A stretch of DNA of 64,000 bases from CAVZAB01 sp963773155 (GTDB lineage Bacteria > Pseudomonadota > Alphaproteobacteria > Rhizobiales > Beijerinckiaceae), in NCBI GenBank assembly GCA_963773155.1, contig CAVZAB010000005.1:62001-126000 (forward strand), written 5' to 3'. Made by a program: the position numbers and the translations under genes. How positions within the stretch are numbered: the stretch's first letter is position 1; each line of letters begins with the position of its first letter. A model generated the notes under the pieces. It made no database searches, was not told where the DNA came from, and worked only from the letters and a program-made list of their open reading frames with translations. This document shows positions 25,993 to 35,452 of the stretch, one piece after another.

Positions 25993-26877
25993 TTAGCGCC
26001 TTTCGAGGCGGGCGAATAGACTGGACGTGTCCCAGCGGCGGCCGCCCATTTTCTGCACTTCGGAATAGAATTGGTCGACCAATGCGGTCACGGGTAGTTG
26101 GGCGCCGTTTTGGCGGGCTTCGGCAAGACAAATCGAGAGGTCCTTGCGCATCCAGTCGACGGCAAAGCCGAAATCGAACTTGTCCGCCAGCATCGTCTTG
26201 TAGCGATTTTCCATTTGCCAGGACTGGGCGGCGCCCTTTGAAATCACGTCAACGACGGCTTCGGCGTCGAGACCGGCCTTGCGAGCGAAATGCAGGCCCT
26301 CGGCGAGCGCCTCTACCAAGCCCGCGATGCAGATTTGGTTGACCATTTTGGTCAATTGGCCGGATCCAGAAGGCCCCATCAGGCGGCAGGCCCGCGCAAA
26401 AGACGCGATAACCGGCTCGGCTTTCGCAAAAGCCTCGGGCGCCCCGCCACACATAACGGTAAGAACGCCATTCTCCGCCCCCGCCTGACCACCGGACACT
26501 GGGGCATCAATGAAGTGAAGCCCAAGTTCGCGGGCCTTGGCGTCGAGTTCACGCGCAACAGTCGCGGATGCCGTCGTGTGGTCGACAAATATCGAACCGG
26601 GCATCATCCCGGCAAAGGCACCCGCAGGGCCGAGCGTGACCGCTCGCAGGTCCTCGTCGTTGCCGACGCAAGCAAAGACGATTTCTTGTCCGACTGCCGC
26701 CTCTCTCGGCGTTGCTGCCGTGCTGCCGCCAAATTGTCGAACCCAGGCCTCGCCTTTGGCCGCAGTGCGATTGTAGACGGTAACTGTATGGCCGCCGCGC
26801 GCCATGAGGTGCCCGGCCATGGGGTAACCCATAACCCCCAATCCTAGAAAGCCAACCTTGTGCAGGCCTGTCGTCAT
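25993..26877 (-). CDS. NAD(P)-dependent beta-hydroxyacid dehydrogenase (3-hydroxyisobutyrate dehydrogenase family)
   Basis: A 294-aa soluble dehydrogenase. The Rossmann motif GFLGLGVMGYPMAGHLMARG is at residues ~9-28. The substrate-binding FIDAPVSGGQAGAENGVLTV is near 116-135. The helix GSGQLTKMVNQICIAGLVEA near 170-190 supplies the catalytic Lys. The C-terminus SLFARLERR is usual. Family members oxidise 3-hydroxyisobutyrate, tartronate semialdehyde or related beta-hydroxyacids; the exact one is not determined. It converges with the caspase-like gene, stops 21 bp apart, and no partner pathway gene adjoins it. Confidence 0.92.
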   Translation of the reverse strand: MTTGLHKVGFLGLGVMGYPMAGHLMARGGHTVTVYNRTAAKGEAWVRQFGGSTAATPREAAVGQEIVFACVGNDEDLRAVTLGPAGAFAGMMPGSIFVDHTTASATVARELDAKARELGLHFIDAPVSGGQAGAENGVLTVMCGGAPEAFAKAEPVIASFARACRLMGPSGSGQLTKMVNQICIAGLVEALAEGLHFARKAGLDAEAVVDVISKGAAQSWQMENRYKTMLADKFDFGFAVDWMRKDLSICLAEARQNGAQLPVTALVDQFYSEVQKMGGRRWDTSSLFARLERR

Positions 26878-27000
26878 TGACTGGGATTCCTATGTTAGGA
26901 CCGCGATTTCGCGAGAAATTACAGAGGGCTTCCCATATCTGCCAACAGCCAGCAAGGCCTTATTGATAGAAACTTGGTTGGTAAATCCGCCTGGTCGCGA

Positions 27001-28584
27001 TCAGAATGCGATCCAGGCATAGGCGAAGAGCGTATTGTTGGCCTTAGCATTATGACCGGCCCAATATGGAATTCCGCTGTTTGGATAAGCACTTAGGCAT
27101 TGTGCTGCCGGGTTGTAGACGCTGCAATCAAAATTGTTTGCGCCCCCGTTGATCTTGAAATAATGCGTGTAGTTGATGCCCAGACGCAAATTGAGCCATG
27201 GCCAGAAGCTCGGGCCGCCTTTGCTGAATGGCAGGTAAGCCAAGTCAATGACAAAGCCGCTGCCATTCGGGCTCCCCCACGCTCCACCGTAGGCTGTGTA
27301 ATCCGCCTTTCCTGTTACATTGAAATACTGAGCAGTCACACTGTAGGTTCGGTCGTATACATAGCCAAGGGACGCCTTAAAGCTTCGCAAACTATCGCCG
27401 CGATAGGGCGAATAGGGCGTGCCATCGGGAAATGTGGGAAGTCCGTTCACGATGGCAGAGATATAATTTGCATTGGTCCGCTGCTTTTCAAAGATGTAGG
27501 TCGCCTTGGCGGTAATGGCATGCTCGTCATTGATATATTGGTACTGGGTATCGAAGCCAATATCGAGATAACGGTTCGATCCAAAGGTCGTGTCGCGACT
27601 CGGATAAACGTTCGCCAAGAGGCCGAAAGTGCCGAATTCCCACGAATTATTGCCCCATTGCGGCTCGATGGCGACGCGCCAATAGGGCATCGCGCCATTG
27701 AGCCTGTCCCCAAAGCCGTTGCCCATGCCATAGCTGCAGGCGAACGGAAACCCGAGGGTCGCCGTACCAGGTCCGCAGGCGCCGGTCCCGAGCGCTGACT
27801 GGGTTTGGTGCGGCAGCCCCTTATAGGCGCTGACCTCAAGATAGATCATGTCGTTTATGAAGACGTACGGACCCGCACCAGCGACCTGACCAGCAAAGGC
27901 AGGGCCCTCGATGAGCGTTCCTGGAGGGCTGAATTCGGGTGCTAAGGTCGACGAAACATATGGGAATCCCCAGGCGGGCGTTGTGTTCCAGACATCCTGA
28001 ACCGAAGGCACATTGTTTGCGCTTATGCCCCAAACAAAGTCTTGTCCGAGCAACTTGATCGAATCGGCATAGCGGAAGTCGGTATTGTCGAGTGCCAATC
28101 CTTTGCCTGCGCTATCGTAGGTTACTTGAACAAAAGCGCCGAGATTCCCATAGATCTGGCCGCCGTAGAACAGGCTCGCTTGTTGCATGCTCAGGTTGTT
28201 GTTGGCGCCAAACTGGGTGTTATAAGGAGGCGGATTGATCGCCGTCGGGAGGTAGGGGTCGTCGAGCCGCTGCGTGAAATTGACATCATCGCGTCCCCGT
28301 CTTGTATTTGTGAAGGTCGGGATGATCATCGCCGCGACCGGCGGGATCTTGCTGTCTCCACCGCCGGTCGTGTAGCCGTTGAGCTTGAAGCGGCGCCCGA
28401 AGGGGGTCAGTTCTGGAAAAGCCGTGTGGCAAGAGGCGCAGACCTGACCGGTCTGGCGCGCAAAGCTCGGAATGGCCTGCGCTTCGCGCGAGTTGAGGCC
28501 GCCCAACAGCACGATCAAGAGCAGCAGGCCAAGCGGCCATGCGCCGCGAGCATTGGATGGACCGTCATCTCGCCTAGCCATCAT
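27001..28584 (-). CDS. Exported protein with one c-type heme site and a predicted outer-membrane barrel
   Basis: 527 aa. A hydrophobic leader at residues 16-37 (WPLGLLLLIVLLGGL..., AQA cleavage) is followed at once by a heme c site CASCH (C49, C52, H53) within GQVCASCHTAFPELTPFGRR. The remaining ~440 residues have no further heme motif. They are rich in aromatic, Gly, Asn and Tyr in alternating strands (LGAFVQVTYDSAGKG, YLDIGFDTQYQYINDEH, YTHYFKINGGANN), ending WIAF with a terminal Phe as in outer-membrane barrels. It looks like a porin-cytochrome hybrid that could carry electrons through or to the outer membrane. No decaheme partner or MtrB homologue is nearby. Role is inferred from architecture alone. 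Confidence 0.75.
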   Translation of the reverse strand: MMARRDDGPSNARGAWPLGLLLLIVLLGGLNSREAQAIPSFARQTGQVCASCHTAFPELTPFGRRFKLNGYTTGGGDSKIPPVAAMIIPTFTNTRRGRDDVNFTQRLDDPYLPTAINPPPYNTQFGANNNLSMQQASLFYGGQIYGNLGAFVQVTYDSAGKGLALDNTDFRYADSIKLLGQDFVWGISANNVPSVQDVWNTTPAWGFPYVSSTLAPEFSPPGTLIEGPAFAGQVAGAGPYVFINDMIYLEVSAYKGLPHQTQSALGTGACGPGTATLGFPFACSYGMGNGFGDRLNGAMPYWRVAIEPQWGNNSWEFGTFGLLANVYPSRDTTFGSNRYLDIGFDTQYQYINDEHAITAKATYIFEKQRTNANYISAIVNGLPTFPDGTPYSPYRGDSLRSFKASLGYVYDRTYSVTAQYFNVTGKADYTAYGGAWGSPNGSGFVIDLAYLPFSKGGPSFWPWLNLRLGINYTHYFKINGGANNFDCSVYNPAAQCLSAYPNSGIPYWAGHNAKANNTLFAYAWIAF

Positions 28585-28731
28585 CCAACCTCTCGTCCTG
28601 ACACCGCGTCCCTCCGCTTGAGGGACCCGAGCGCAAGCTTGCGAATTATAGCAGCGAGCGGGTTGACGCAGGTCAAACTTTTGACAGCGTAAATGACGAG
28701 AGGCGGCGACTGTGACATAAACTCATCAGTC

Positions 28732-29560
28732 CTAGTCGACCGCGAAATTGAAATATTTCGAGCGGATTTTCAAATAGGTACCGTCGGCAATCAACGCCGA
28801 AAGGGCACTGTTCAATTGCCCTTGCAATGCCGTATCCTCATGGCGCAGACCGATTGCGATCCCTTCGCCGAAATAGGCCGGGTCGTGCGCGACATCGCCG
28901 AGCAGCCGGCAACACTGCCCTTCCTTGCGGGTCGTCAAGATATCGAGCACGGCGTCCTTGTCGCCAAGCGCCACATCAATTCGGCCCTGCGCCAGATCGA
29001 GTACCGCTTCCTCGAGCGTCGCATAAAGGCGGATGTCTGAAGTCTCGATAGATTGCCTCCAGATAGGCCTGCTGCCGGCTGCCCAATTCGACGCCGATGC
29101 TGTGGCCGGCAAGGCCTTCGGGCGAGGCATCGGCAACATTCGGCTCTCGGGTGACGACAAAGGCCGAGGGCATCCGTACGTAGGGGTGGCTGAAGGCGAT
29201 CTTCTCGCGCCTCTCGTCGGTGATCTCCATGGCTGCCATGATCGCATCATAATGGTTGGAAACGAGGCCGGGGATCATTAAGTCCCAATCCTGCTGGATG
29301 AACAGACACTTGACATGAAGGCGCTGGCACAGCTCGCGGCCAAGGTCGATTTCCAGGCCGGCCAGCTCGTTATTGGCATCGAGGTAATTATAGGGTGGCC
29401 GCGCCCCTTCGCTGGCGATGCGCAGTTCCTTCAACGGCGGTGACTTGGCCAGGCTTCGGCCGTCTGCCGTGACGCCGTAGTGGCCGCTCGTGAATGCGGC
29501 GAGAATACAGCCAACACGCAGCGCGCGAGCAATCCCGAAGCGAAACGGCATGGACGCCAT
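28732..29560 (-). pseudogene. Amino-acid ABC transporter substrate-binding protein, single frameshift
   Basis: A family 3 (polar amino acid) periplasmic binding protein. The ATG at 29560 has AGGA upstream and opens a signal peptide (ALRVGCILAAFTSGHYG). The first frame carries LRIASEGARPPYNYLDANNE, GLEIDLGRELCQRLHVKC and DWDLMIPGLVSNHYDAIMAA, hallmarks of lysine/arginine/ornithine binders. It derails near 29040 after SRQQAYLEAIYR. The other frame resumes at ETSDIRLYATLEEAVLDLAQ and ends YLKIRSKYFNFAVD at 28732. Total ~276 aa is normal. No permease or ATPase gene is adjacent, so it would be an orphan receptor. It is divergent from mrp. Confidence 0.85.
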
Positions 29561-29723
29561 CTTCCTGCGCCGTGCCCGGCATTGCAAGAACCTTGCGCCG
29601 CCCGCTCGGCGCTGGCGGGCTGGCCGGCAACAGAACTGGGGAATCGCCACTGATTGGCGATCCTCGATTGACCCGGCGCTGGCGCGGCATATAAACGCAA
29701 CAGCGAAGTGCACGAGGCGCCCG

Positions 29724-30843
29724 TTGATCACCGAACGAGACGTACTTGCGGCCCTGACTGCCGTACCAGGCCCGGACGGACGCACGCCTTTGCCGCAGTC
29801 CGGGGCGGTCGCCGGAATTTCTCTGCGCGATGCGAACGTCTACGTGTCGATCTCGGTCGAACCGGGTGCGGTCAGCGCCATGGAGCCGATGCGACTGCGG
29901 GCACTGGCGGCGCTCGATCGGCTGCCGGGGATAGCGGGGGCCCGCGTCATATTGACGGCCGAGCGCCCGGCCGGCGAGCCGGCCGCGGCCGCGCCCGGCC
30001 GGCCAGTCGGGCCACGCGCCCAAGCAGCGCGCGCCGGCAATCCGATTGACGGCGTGGCGCGGATTGTCGCGGTCGCCTCGGGCAAGGGAGGCGTTGGCAA
30101 GTCGACGACGGCGAGCAATCTTGCGCTCGGCCTCGCCGGCCTTGGCTTGCGTGTCGGCGTACTCGATGCCGATATCTATGGCCCTTCGCAGCCGCGCCTG
30201 TTCGGGCTTTCCGGCCGCCCGGAACTGCTCGAGGGCCGGCTGATGCGCCCACTCGAGGCGTTCGGCATCAAAGTCATGTCGATCGGCTTTCTCGTCGAGG
30301 AAGAAACGCCAATGATCTGGCGTGGCCCAATGGTCATGTCGGCTCTGACCCAGATGTTGCGCGAAGTGGCCTGGGGCCAGCTTGATATCCTAGTTGTCGA
30401 CATGCCGCCAGGAACCGGCGATGCGCAGCTGACCCTTGCTCAGGCGGTGCCGCTTGCCGGTGCGCTTATCGTGTCGACGCCGCAAGATCTCGCCTTGATC
30501 GACGCCCGCCGCGCGGTTGCGATGTTCAAACGGGTCGACGTACCGATTCTCGGCCTGATTGAGAACATGAGTTATTTCCTGTGTCCGAGCTGCGGCACTC
30601 GATCCGACATTTTTGCGCATGGCGGTGCGCGCCTCGAGGCCGACCGCCTCGGGGTTCCGTTCCTCGGCGAGAATTCCTCTCGCGCTCGCCATACGCGAGA
30701 ATTCCGATGCCGGAAGGCCGCTGCTGATCAGCGAGCCGAATGGCCCGCATGCGGCCATCTATCGGGCCATCGCCGGCGAAGCCTGGGCCCGTCTTGACGG
30801 CGAGACCGGCGTGCGGTCGGCGCCGCGTATCGTCATCGAATAA
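29724..30843 (+). pseudogene. mrp: Mrp/ApbC-type Fe-S cluster carrier ATPase, single frameshift near the C-terminus
   Basis: Mrp/NBP35 proteins carry and transfer Fe-S clusters in the cytoplasm. A TTG at 29724 preceded by GAGG starts an N-terminal DUF59 (MIP18-like) domain, ITERDVLAALTAVPGPDGRT. The deviant Walker A VASGKGGVGKSTTASNLALG and DADIYGPSQPRLFGLSG follow, then DMPPGTGDAQLTLAQAVPL and the cluster-binding CPSC in MSYFLCPSCGTRSDIF. The frame breaks near 30672 after LGVPFLGE. The next frame supplies IPLALAIRENSDAGRPLL and the rest to 30843. Combined ~372 aa is the usual length. Because mrp is widely conserved, a sequence indel is more likely here than true loss. Confidence 0.88.
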
Positions 30844-30871
30844 TTGCGGCCAAGATCCGCAGGGAGGTCTC

Positions 30872-31969
30872 ATGCTCATCAAGCGCCGTGAACTCATTGC
30901 CAAAACTGGGTTCGGCGCCGCCGCGTTCGCCGGGCTGGCGAAGCCGGCTCTTGCGCAGGCGGCGCCGGAAGTCAAATGGCGGCTGACCTCGAGCTTTCCG
31001 AAATCGCTCGACCTGATATACGGCGGCTGCGAGACCTTCGCGCGGGCGGTCGCCGAAGCGACCGACAACAAATTTCAAATCCAGACTTTTGCTGGCGGCG
31101 AGATACGGCCCGCCCTTGAAGCCTTGGATGCCGTTCAGGAGGGCAGCATCGAGGCCTGTCAGACCGCCATGTATTATTATTGGGGCAAGGATCCTACCTT
31201 TGCCTTCGCAAGCGGGGTCCCCTTCGGGATGAATGCGCGCCAGACCAATGCCTGGCTCTATCACGGCGGCGGCAATGATCTGCTCAATGAGTTCTTCCGA
31301 GATTTCGGTGTCTATGCCCTGCCGGCCGGCAATACCGGCTGCCAGATGGGCGGTTGGTTCCGCCGCGAGCTGAAGAGCGCGGCAGATATGAACGGCCTAA
31401 AATACCGGATCGGCGGCTTCGCCGGCGCGGTCGTGCAGAGACTGGGCGCCGTACCCCAACAGATCGCCGGCAGCGAAATCTATGCGGCCTTGGATAAAGG
31501 CTCGATCGATGCTGTCGATTGGCTGAGCCCCTATGATGACGAGAAGCTCGGTTTCAACAAGATCGCACCCTTCTATTATTATCCCGGCTGGTGGAGCGGC
31601 GCCGAGACGATTCACGTAGCCATCAATGCCGCCAAATGGGCCGAACTGCCGAAAGCCTATCAGGCTGTCGTGACAACGGCGGCGGCGATGACCAATATCG
31701 ACATGCAGGCGCGCTATGACGCCGAGAATCCACCGGCTTTGAAACGGCTGGTTACAACCGGGGCGCAACTGCGGCCGTTCCCTGACGACATCATGGTTGC
31801 GAGCTACCGGAACGCCCTCGACATCTATCATGAACTCGCCGACAAAAACGCCAATTTCAAGAAAATCCACGATGCCTATATGGCATTTCGCAACGATCAA
31901 TATCTGTGGTGGCAAGTCGCTGAATATTCCTACGACAATTTCATCATTCGTCAGCGCGCCAGGGGCTGA
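30872..31969 (+). CDS. TRAP transporter substrate-binding protein (DctP family)
   Basis: 365 aa. The ATG at 30872 follows AGGGAGG and starts a leader with twin Arg (LIKRRELIAKTGFGAAAFAG, cleavage after ALA). The mature part matches DctP receptors: VKWRLTSSFPKSLDLIYGG, FQIQTFAGGEIRPALEALDA, and the conserved Arg region LKYRIGGFAGAVVQRLGAVP with AALDKGSIDAVDWLSPYDD. This subfamily binds carboxylates or keto acids. No DctQ/DctM membrane genes occur in the window, so it is an orphan receptor or partners with a distant permease. It follows mrp by 28 bp on the same strand. Confidence 0.92.
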   Translation: MLIKRRELIAKTGFGAAAFAGLAKPALAQAAPEVKWRLTSSFPKSLDLIYGGCETFARAVAEATDNKFQIQTFAGGEIRPALEALDAVQEGSIEACQTAMYYYWGKDPTFAFASGVPFGMNARQTNAWLYHGGGNDLLNEFFRDFGVYALPAGNTGCQMGGWFRRELKSAADMNGLKYRIGGFAGAVVQRLGAVPQQIAGSEIYAALDKGSIDAVDWLSPYDDEKLGFNKIAPFYYYPGWWSGAETIHVAINAAKWAELPKAYQAVVTTAAAMTNIDMQARYDAENPPALKRLVTTGAQLRPFPDDIMVASYRNALDIYHELADKNANFKKIHDAYMAFRNDQYLWWQVAEYSYDNFIIRQRARG

Positions 31970-31975
31970 ACAGAT

Positions 31976-32899
31976 CTATCTGTCCGCGATCCTGTCGCCA
32001 CGGCCCGCCGGGCGCGGGATCGCCGCCATCTTCATCTCGCGATGGATAAGATAAAAACCAGCCGCGACGATCAGTCCGATGCCGAGCATGGCAAAGAGGT
32101 CCGGCACGTCGTGCCAGACGACAAATCCAAGCACTAGCGCAAAGGCGACAATAGTGTAGCGAAACGGCGAGACGATCGCTATGTCGGCGTCGCGGAACGC
32201 CTGGACGACAAAATAATTGCCGATGCTGACCATGAGGGCGCCCAGCGCCAGTGTCGTCAGCTCTCGCAGCGTCGGCATGCGCCAGGGTTCAAACATCGCA
32301 AGAATTATGCCGACGGCGACGCCGGCCACAGTCGTCGCGAGCGCAACCACCATTGCGGGCACACTGCGGCCGATGCGGCGGGTCATGAAATCGCGGGCCG
32401 TAACAAAGGCCGCGACGCCGAGCGCCATGGCGCTATAGGCATCAATTCCCTCGAGCGACGGCCGCACGATCAGGGCAACCCCGGCAAAGCCGATGCCGAT
32501 CGCCAGCCAACGCCGCCAGCCGACCGGCAGGTTGAACAGCAGGGCGGCGACAGCGGCAGTCATCAGCGGCGAGGTCTGGGTTATGGCGGTGATATTGCCG
32601 AGCGACAATTTCGTGATCGCGGCGATAAACAGGGTGATGATTATGGCCTCGGCGCCAGCGCGCAGAAGCACCAGAGGGCGCAATATTTGCGGCAGCGCGG
32701 TTGCCTGGCGCAGGGCCAACACCATGGCGATCACCAGCGCACACGCCATCAATCCGCGCACAACCATGATCTCGCTAGTCGGCAAAGTCTCGGTCGACAG
32801 CTTGACGCAGGCGTCACTGACCGAAAAACCGGCGGTGGCCGCCACCATTGCAGCAATCCCTTGCCGGTTCCTTCCGGCCTGATCAGTGCCGGCACCCAT
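31976..32899 (-). CDS. EamA/DMT family transporter
   Basis: 307 aa with ten hydrophobic segments in two EamA repeats: the first from ~15 to ~145 (IAAMVAATAGFSVSDACVKL ... AIGIGFAGVALIVRP) and the second from ~155 to ~290 (YSAMALGVAAFVTARDFMTR ... LFAMLGIGLIVAAGFYLIHR). It is an inner-membrane metabolite exporter of the 10-TMS drug/metabolite superfamily. The substrate cannot be inferred. It converges with the TRAP receptor gene with 6 bp between stops, and moaA is upstream on the same strand. Confidence 0.92.
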   Translation of the reverse strand: MGAGTDQAGRNRQGIAAMVAATAGFSVSDACVKLSTETLPTSEIMVVRGLMACALVIAMVLALRQATALPQILRPLVLLRAGAEAIIITLFIAAITKLSLGNITAITQTSPLMTAAVAALLFNLPVGWRRWLAIGIGFAGVALIVRPSLEGIDAYSAMALGVAAFVTARDFMTRRIGRSVPAMVVALATTVAGVAVGIILAMFEPWRMPTLRELTTLALGALMVSIGNYFVVQAFRDADIAIVSPFRYTIVAFALVLGFVVWHDVPDLFAMLGIGLIVAAGFYLIHREMKMAAIPRPAGRGDRIADR

Positions 32900-32979
32900 C
32901 AGCGGCTCGTGCCACGGGCCGGGTAACCGCGCTGCCCGCCCGCAATCGCTCGATAAGGCGGCGTCCGATTGCTAATCCT

Positions 32980-34038
32980 TCAACCTCCGGTGACGCTCAT
33001 GTGGCGCGCAACTGCCGGGCGACGCGTCGTGCGGTCGATCAAGAAATCATGGCCTTTCGGTTTGCGCCTAATTGCTGCCTCGATGGCTGCTTCGAGTGCC
33101 GTGTCGTTTTCGGACTGCCGCAGCGGCGACCGCAAATCGGCGGCATCATCCTGCCCGAGACACATATAGAGAGTCCCGGTACAAGTGACCCGCACCCGGT
33201 TGCAGCTTTCGCAGAAATTATGGCTGAGCGGGGTGATGAACCCGATCCGGCCGCCTGTTTCGCCAACGCTGACGTAGCGAGCCGGCCCGCCCGAAGTCAG
33301 CGCCAAGTCGTGCAGGCTGACGCGTGCCGACAAGCGGGCCCGCACCTCGCTCAGCGGGACGAACTGATCGACCCGCTCGCCATCGATTTCACCGAGGGGC
33401 ATCACCTCGATAAAGGTTATCTCCATGCCGAGGCCGTGCGCCCACTCAACCATGCCGACCCAGCTTTCCTCGTTGACGTGCCGCAGCGCCACTGTGTTGA
33501 TCTTGACGGCTAGGCCGGCGGCCCGGGCTGCCGCAATCCCGGCCATCACCTTGTCGAGATCGCCCCACCGCGTGATCGCGCGAAAGACCTCGGGGTCGAG
33601 CGTGTCGAGCGAAACATTGACACGCCGCACCCCGCAATCGACCAGCTCGGCGGCAAACCGGGCGAGCTGCGAGCCATTGGTGGTCAGCGTCAATTCGTCG
33701 AGTGAGCCGCATCTCAGATGGCGGGAAAGCCCGCGGAACAGGGTCATGATGTCGCGGCGCACAAGTGGTTCGCCGCCGGTTATGCGAAGCTTGCGGGTCC
33801 CCCTGCGGATGAATGCGCCGCACAGCCGGTCCAACTCTTCCAAAGTCAGGAGATCCCGCTTGGGCAGAAAATTCATGTTCTCGGCCATGCAATAGACGCA
33901 GCGAAAATCGCAGCGGTCGGTCACTGAAACCCGGACATAGGTGATCGCTCGCCCGAAGGGATCGACGAGCGGCGCCGTGGTTGGCGGTGCTGGCCACATT
34001 GCGCCGCCGTTCGGGCCTTGTGTCTGGAGACCATTCAT
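32980..34038 (-). CDS. moaA: GTP 3',8-cyclase MoaA
   Basis: A radical SAM enzyme that, with MoaC, converts GTP to cyclic pyranopterin monophosphate in molybdenum cofactor synthesis. The SAM cluster motif CDFRCVYCM has C43, C47 and C50. KLRITGGEPLVRRDIMTLF is the family GGEP motif. A C-terminal cluster motif starts CESCNRVRVTCTGTLYMC, and the protein ends in the essential Gly-Gly (MSVTGG). 352 aa, full length. No other moa/moe genes adjoin it. The molybdenum hydroxylase at 0.4-3.1 kb is a plausible consumer of the cofactor. It is divergent from the DUF971 gene. Confidence 0.96.
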   Translation of the reverse strand: MNGLQTQGPNGGAMWPAPPTTAPLVDPFGRAITYVRVSVTDRCDFRCVYCMAENMNFLPKRDLLTLEELDRLCGAFIRRGTRKLRITGGEPLVRRDIMTLFRGLSRHLRCGSLDELTLTTNGSQLARFAAELVDCGVRRVNVSLDTLDPEVFRAITRWGDLDKVMAGIAAARAAGLAVKINTVALRHVNEESWVGMVEWAHGLGMEITFIEVMPLGEIDGERVDQFVPLSEVRARLSARVSLHDLALTSGGPARYVSVGETGGRIGFITPLSHNFCESCNRVRVTCTGTLYMCLGQDDAADLRSPLRQSENDTALEAAIEAAIRRKPKGHDFLIDRTTRRPAVARHMSVTGG

Positions 34039-34137
34039 CGTCTTGACTCGCTTGCCCGGCCGGTTGAAGGGTGTTCGGCCTTCCTTTTGGACTCAACTAG
34101 GCCGGGGGTGGCGGCCGGCAAGGAGCGAACCTTAGGC

Positions 34138-34506
34138 ATGCCAGGCGAGACTGTCCATTGGCCGCAGGAAATTCGACTGCAGGACCAGGGCCGGCGAGTG
34201 ACGATCCGGTTTGCGGCGGACCTGAGTTTCACGCTTTCAGCCGAATATTTGCGGGTCATGAGCCCGAGTGCCGAGGTCCGTGGCCACGCGCCGGGAGAGC
34301 GCAAAGTGGTGGCTGGAAAGGCGGCGGTTGCGATAAGCGCCATCGAGCCGGTCGGCCATTATGCGGTCCGGCTGCGCTTCGATGACGGCCACGCGACCGG
34401 CCTATACAGCTGGGACTACCTCTACGCGCTTGGCGCCAAAGCCACCGATAATTGGCAGCGCTACCTGGCCGAATTGGCAGCCAGGGGGCTTGACCGCGGC
34501 GCCTAG
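34138..34506 (+). CDS. DUF971 domain protein
   Basis: 122 aa from the ATG at 34138 with AAGGAGC upstream; a longer in-frame start at 34018 overlaps moaA and is less likely. The domain is the gamma-butyrobetaine-hydroxylase N-terminal-like fold: WPQEIRLQDQGRRVTIRFAA, LSAEYLRVMSPSAEVRGHAP and AVRLRFDDGHATGLYSWDYL. Bacterial stand-alone members are often found beside Fe-S or molybdenum cofactor genes, including mrp and moaA, and both are in this neighbourhood. A role in metal-centre assembly is inference. It is convergent with the L,D-transpeptidase, stops 3 bp apart. Confidence 0.88.
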   Translation: MPGETVHWPQEIRLQDQGRRVTIRFAADLSFTLSAEYLRVMSPSAEVRGHAPGERKVVAGKAAVAISAIEPVGHYAVRLRFDDGHATGLYSWDYLYALGAKATDNWQRYLAELAARGLDRGA

Positions 34507-34509
34507 AAG

Positions 34510-35094
34510 CTAGCGCAGGACCACCACGCGGGTACCGATCTTGGCCCGTTCGTAGAGGTCGGTGACATCGTCATTGGTCATCCGGATGCAGCCCGAGGAG
34601 ACCGCCTGGCCGATCGTGTCAGGCTCGTTCGAGCCGTGGATCCGGTAGAGCGAGGAGCCGAGATACATGGCCCGCGCGCCAAGCGGATTGTCGATGCCAC
34701 CGGCCATGTGGCGCGGCAGATCCGGCCGCCGGCGCAGCATTTGCGGAGGCGGGGTCCAATCCGGCCATTCTGACTTGCGCGAAATCGTCTTGGTCCCCGA
34801 CCATTCGAAGCCCGGCCGGCCGACGCCGATCCCGTATTTGATCGCTTGCCCGCCGGGTATCACGAAATAGAGCCGCCGCTCGCTGGTCGAGACCAGGATG
34901 GTGCCCGGCTTGAAGGGACCGTAATAGGCCACCGTCTCTCGCGGGATCGGACTTTGCATCGGCTGGCCGGCAAGCGGCGGGCTCGGCATCGGCTGGTGGG
35001 TCAGAATATCGATGTCATAGGCCCGGGCCGGCGCCGCGGTCAGCAAATACCCGGCCGCAACGGCGCCGACCAGGGCTAAGGGATAGCGTTGCAT
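34510..35094 (-). CDS. L,D-transpeptidase (YkuD/ErfK family)
   Basis: 194 aa from the ATG at 35094 (MQRYPLALVGAVAAGYLLTA, Sec signal peptide, cleavage after ARA), with AGAGGAA upstream. A longer frame from 35208 lacks a leader at its start. The YkuD domain spans ~75-190: ILVSTSERRLYFVIPGGQAI, YRIHGSNEPDTIGQAVSSG and SSGCIRMTNDDV with the catalytic Cys and HG motif. It forms 3-3 crosslinks in peptidoglycan or anchors proteins to it in the periplasm. Rhizobiales often carry many copies, so this is likely one of several. Confidence 0.93.
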   Translation of the reverse strand: MQRYPLALVGAVAAGYLLTAAPARAYDIDILTHQPMPSPPLAGQPMQSPIPRETVAYYGPFKPGTILVSTSERRLYFVIPGGQAIKYGIGVGRPGFEWSGTKTISRKSEWPDWTPPPQMLRRRPDLPRHMAGGIDNPLGARAMYLGSSLYRIHGSNEPDTIGQAVSSGCIRMTNDDVTDLYERAKIGTRVVVLR

Positions 35095-35208
35095 CACTTC
35101 CTCTTCACGAGATCTTGTGGGGAGCTGGGCACAACCCGGCTGGACCATGCCGTTTCGCAGCGAAATCTTCCCGATGAGCCGCGAAAACGCAACGACTATA
35201 CCGGTCAT

Positions 35209-35452
35209 CTATTAACGGATTGCCCAAATCCGGCTGGCCGTTGCCGCATCGCAACACCTGCTTTTGGCGGACGGAGGGGCTCGGCAGCGGTCGCTGGTCA
35301 ATCAAGTAAAAACAATATAAAATTAACGTAAAGGTCAGGGCAGGGTGCTTTTTATGACCCCTCTAAGTATTGTCGACCCGGGGTATTAACATAATTGGAT
35401 TGTGATCCGCAGGTCGGCAGGTATCGGTTGCGTAAGTAGGCGGGAGGCTCGG
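35209..35452. other. AT-rich gap upstream of the coiled-coil gene
   Basis: This gap between divergent genes holds a strikingly A+T-rich tract near 35305-35335 and another at 35380-35402, against a GC-rich background. A promoter for the coiled-coil gene is likely here. No hexamer pair with good spacing could be chosen with confidence. Confidence 0.4.

Noticed and set aside
25535..26131. Minus-strand Ala/Val-rich frame of 198 codons
   Set aside because: It is the complement of the CAG/CAA repeat, giving artificial AAVAEAV text.
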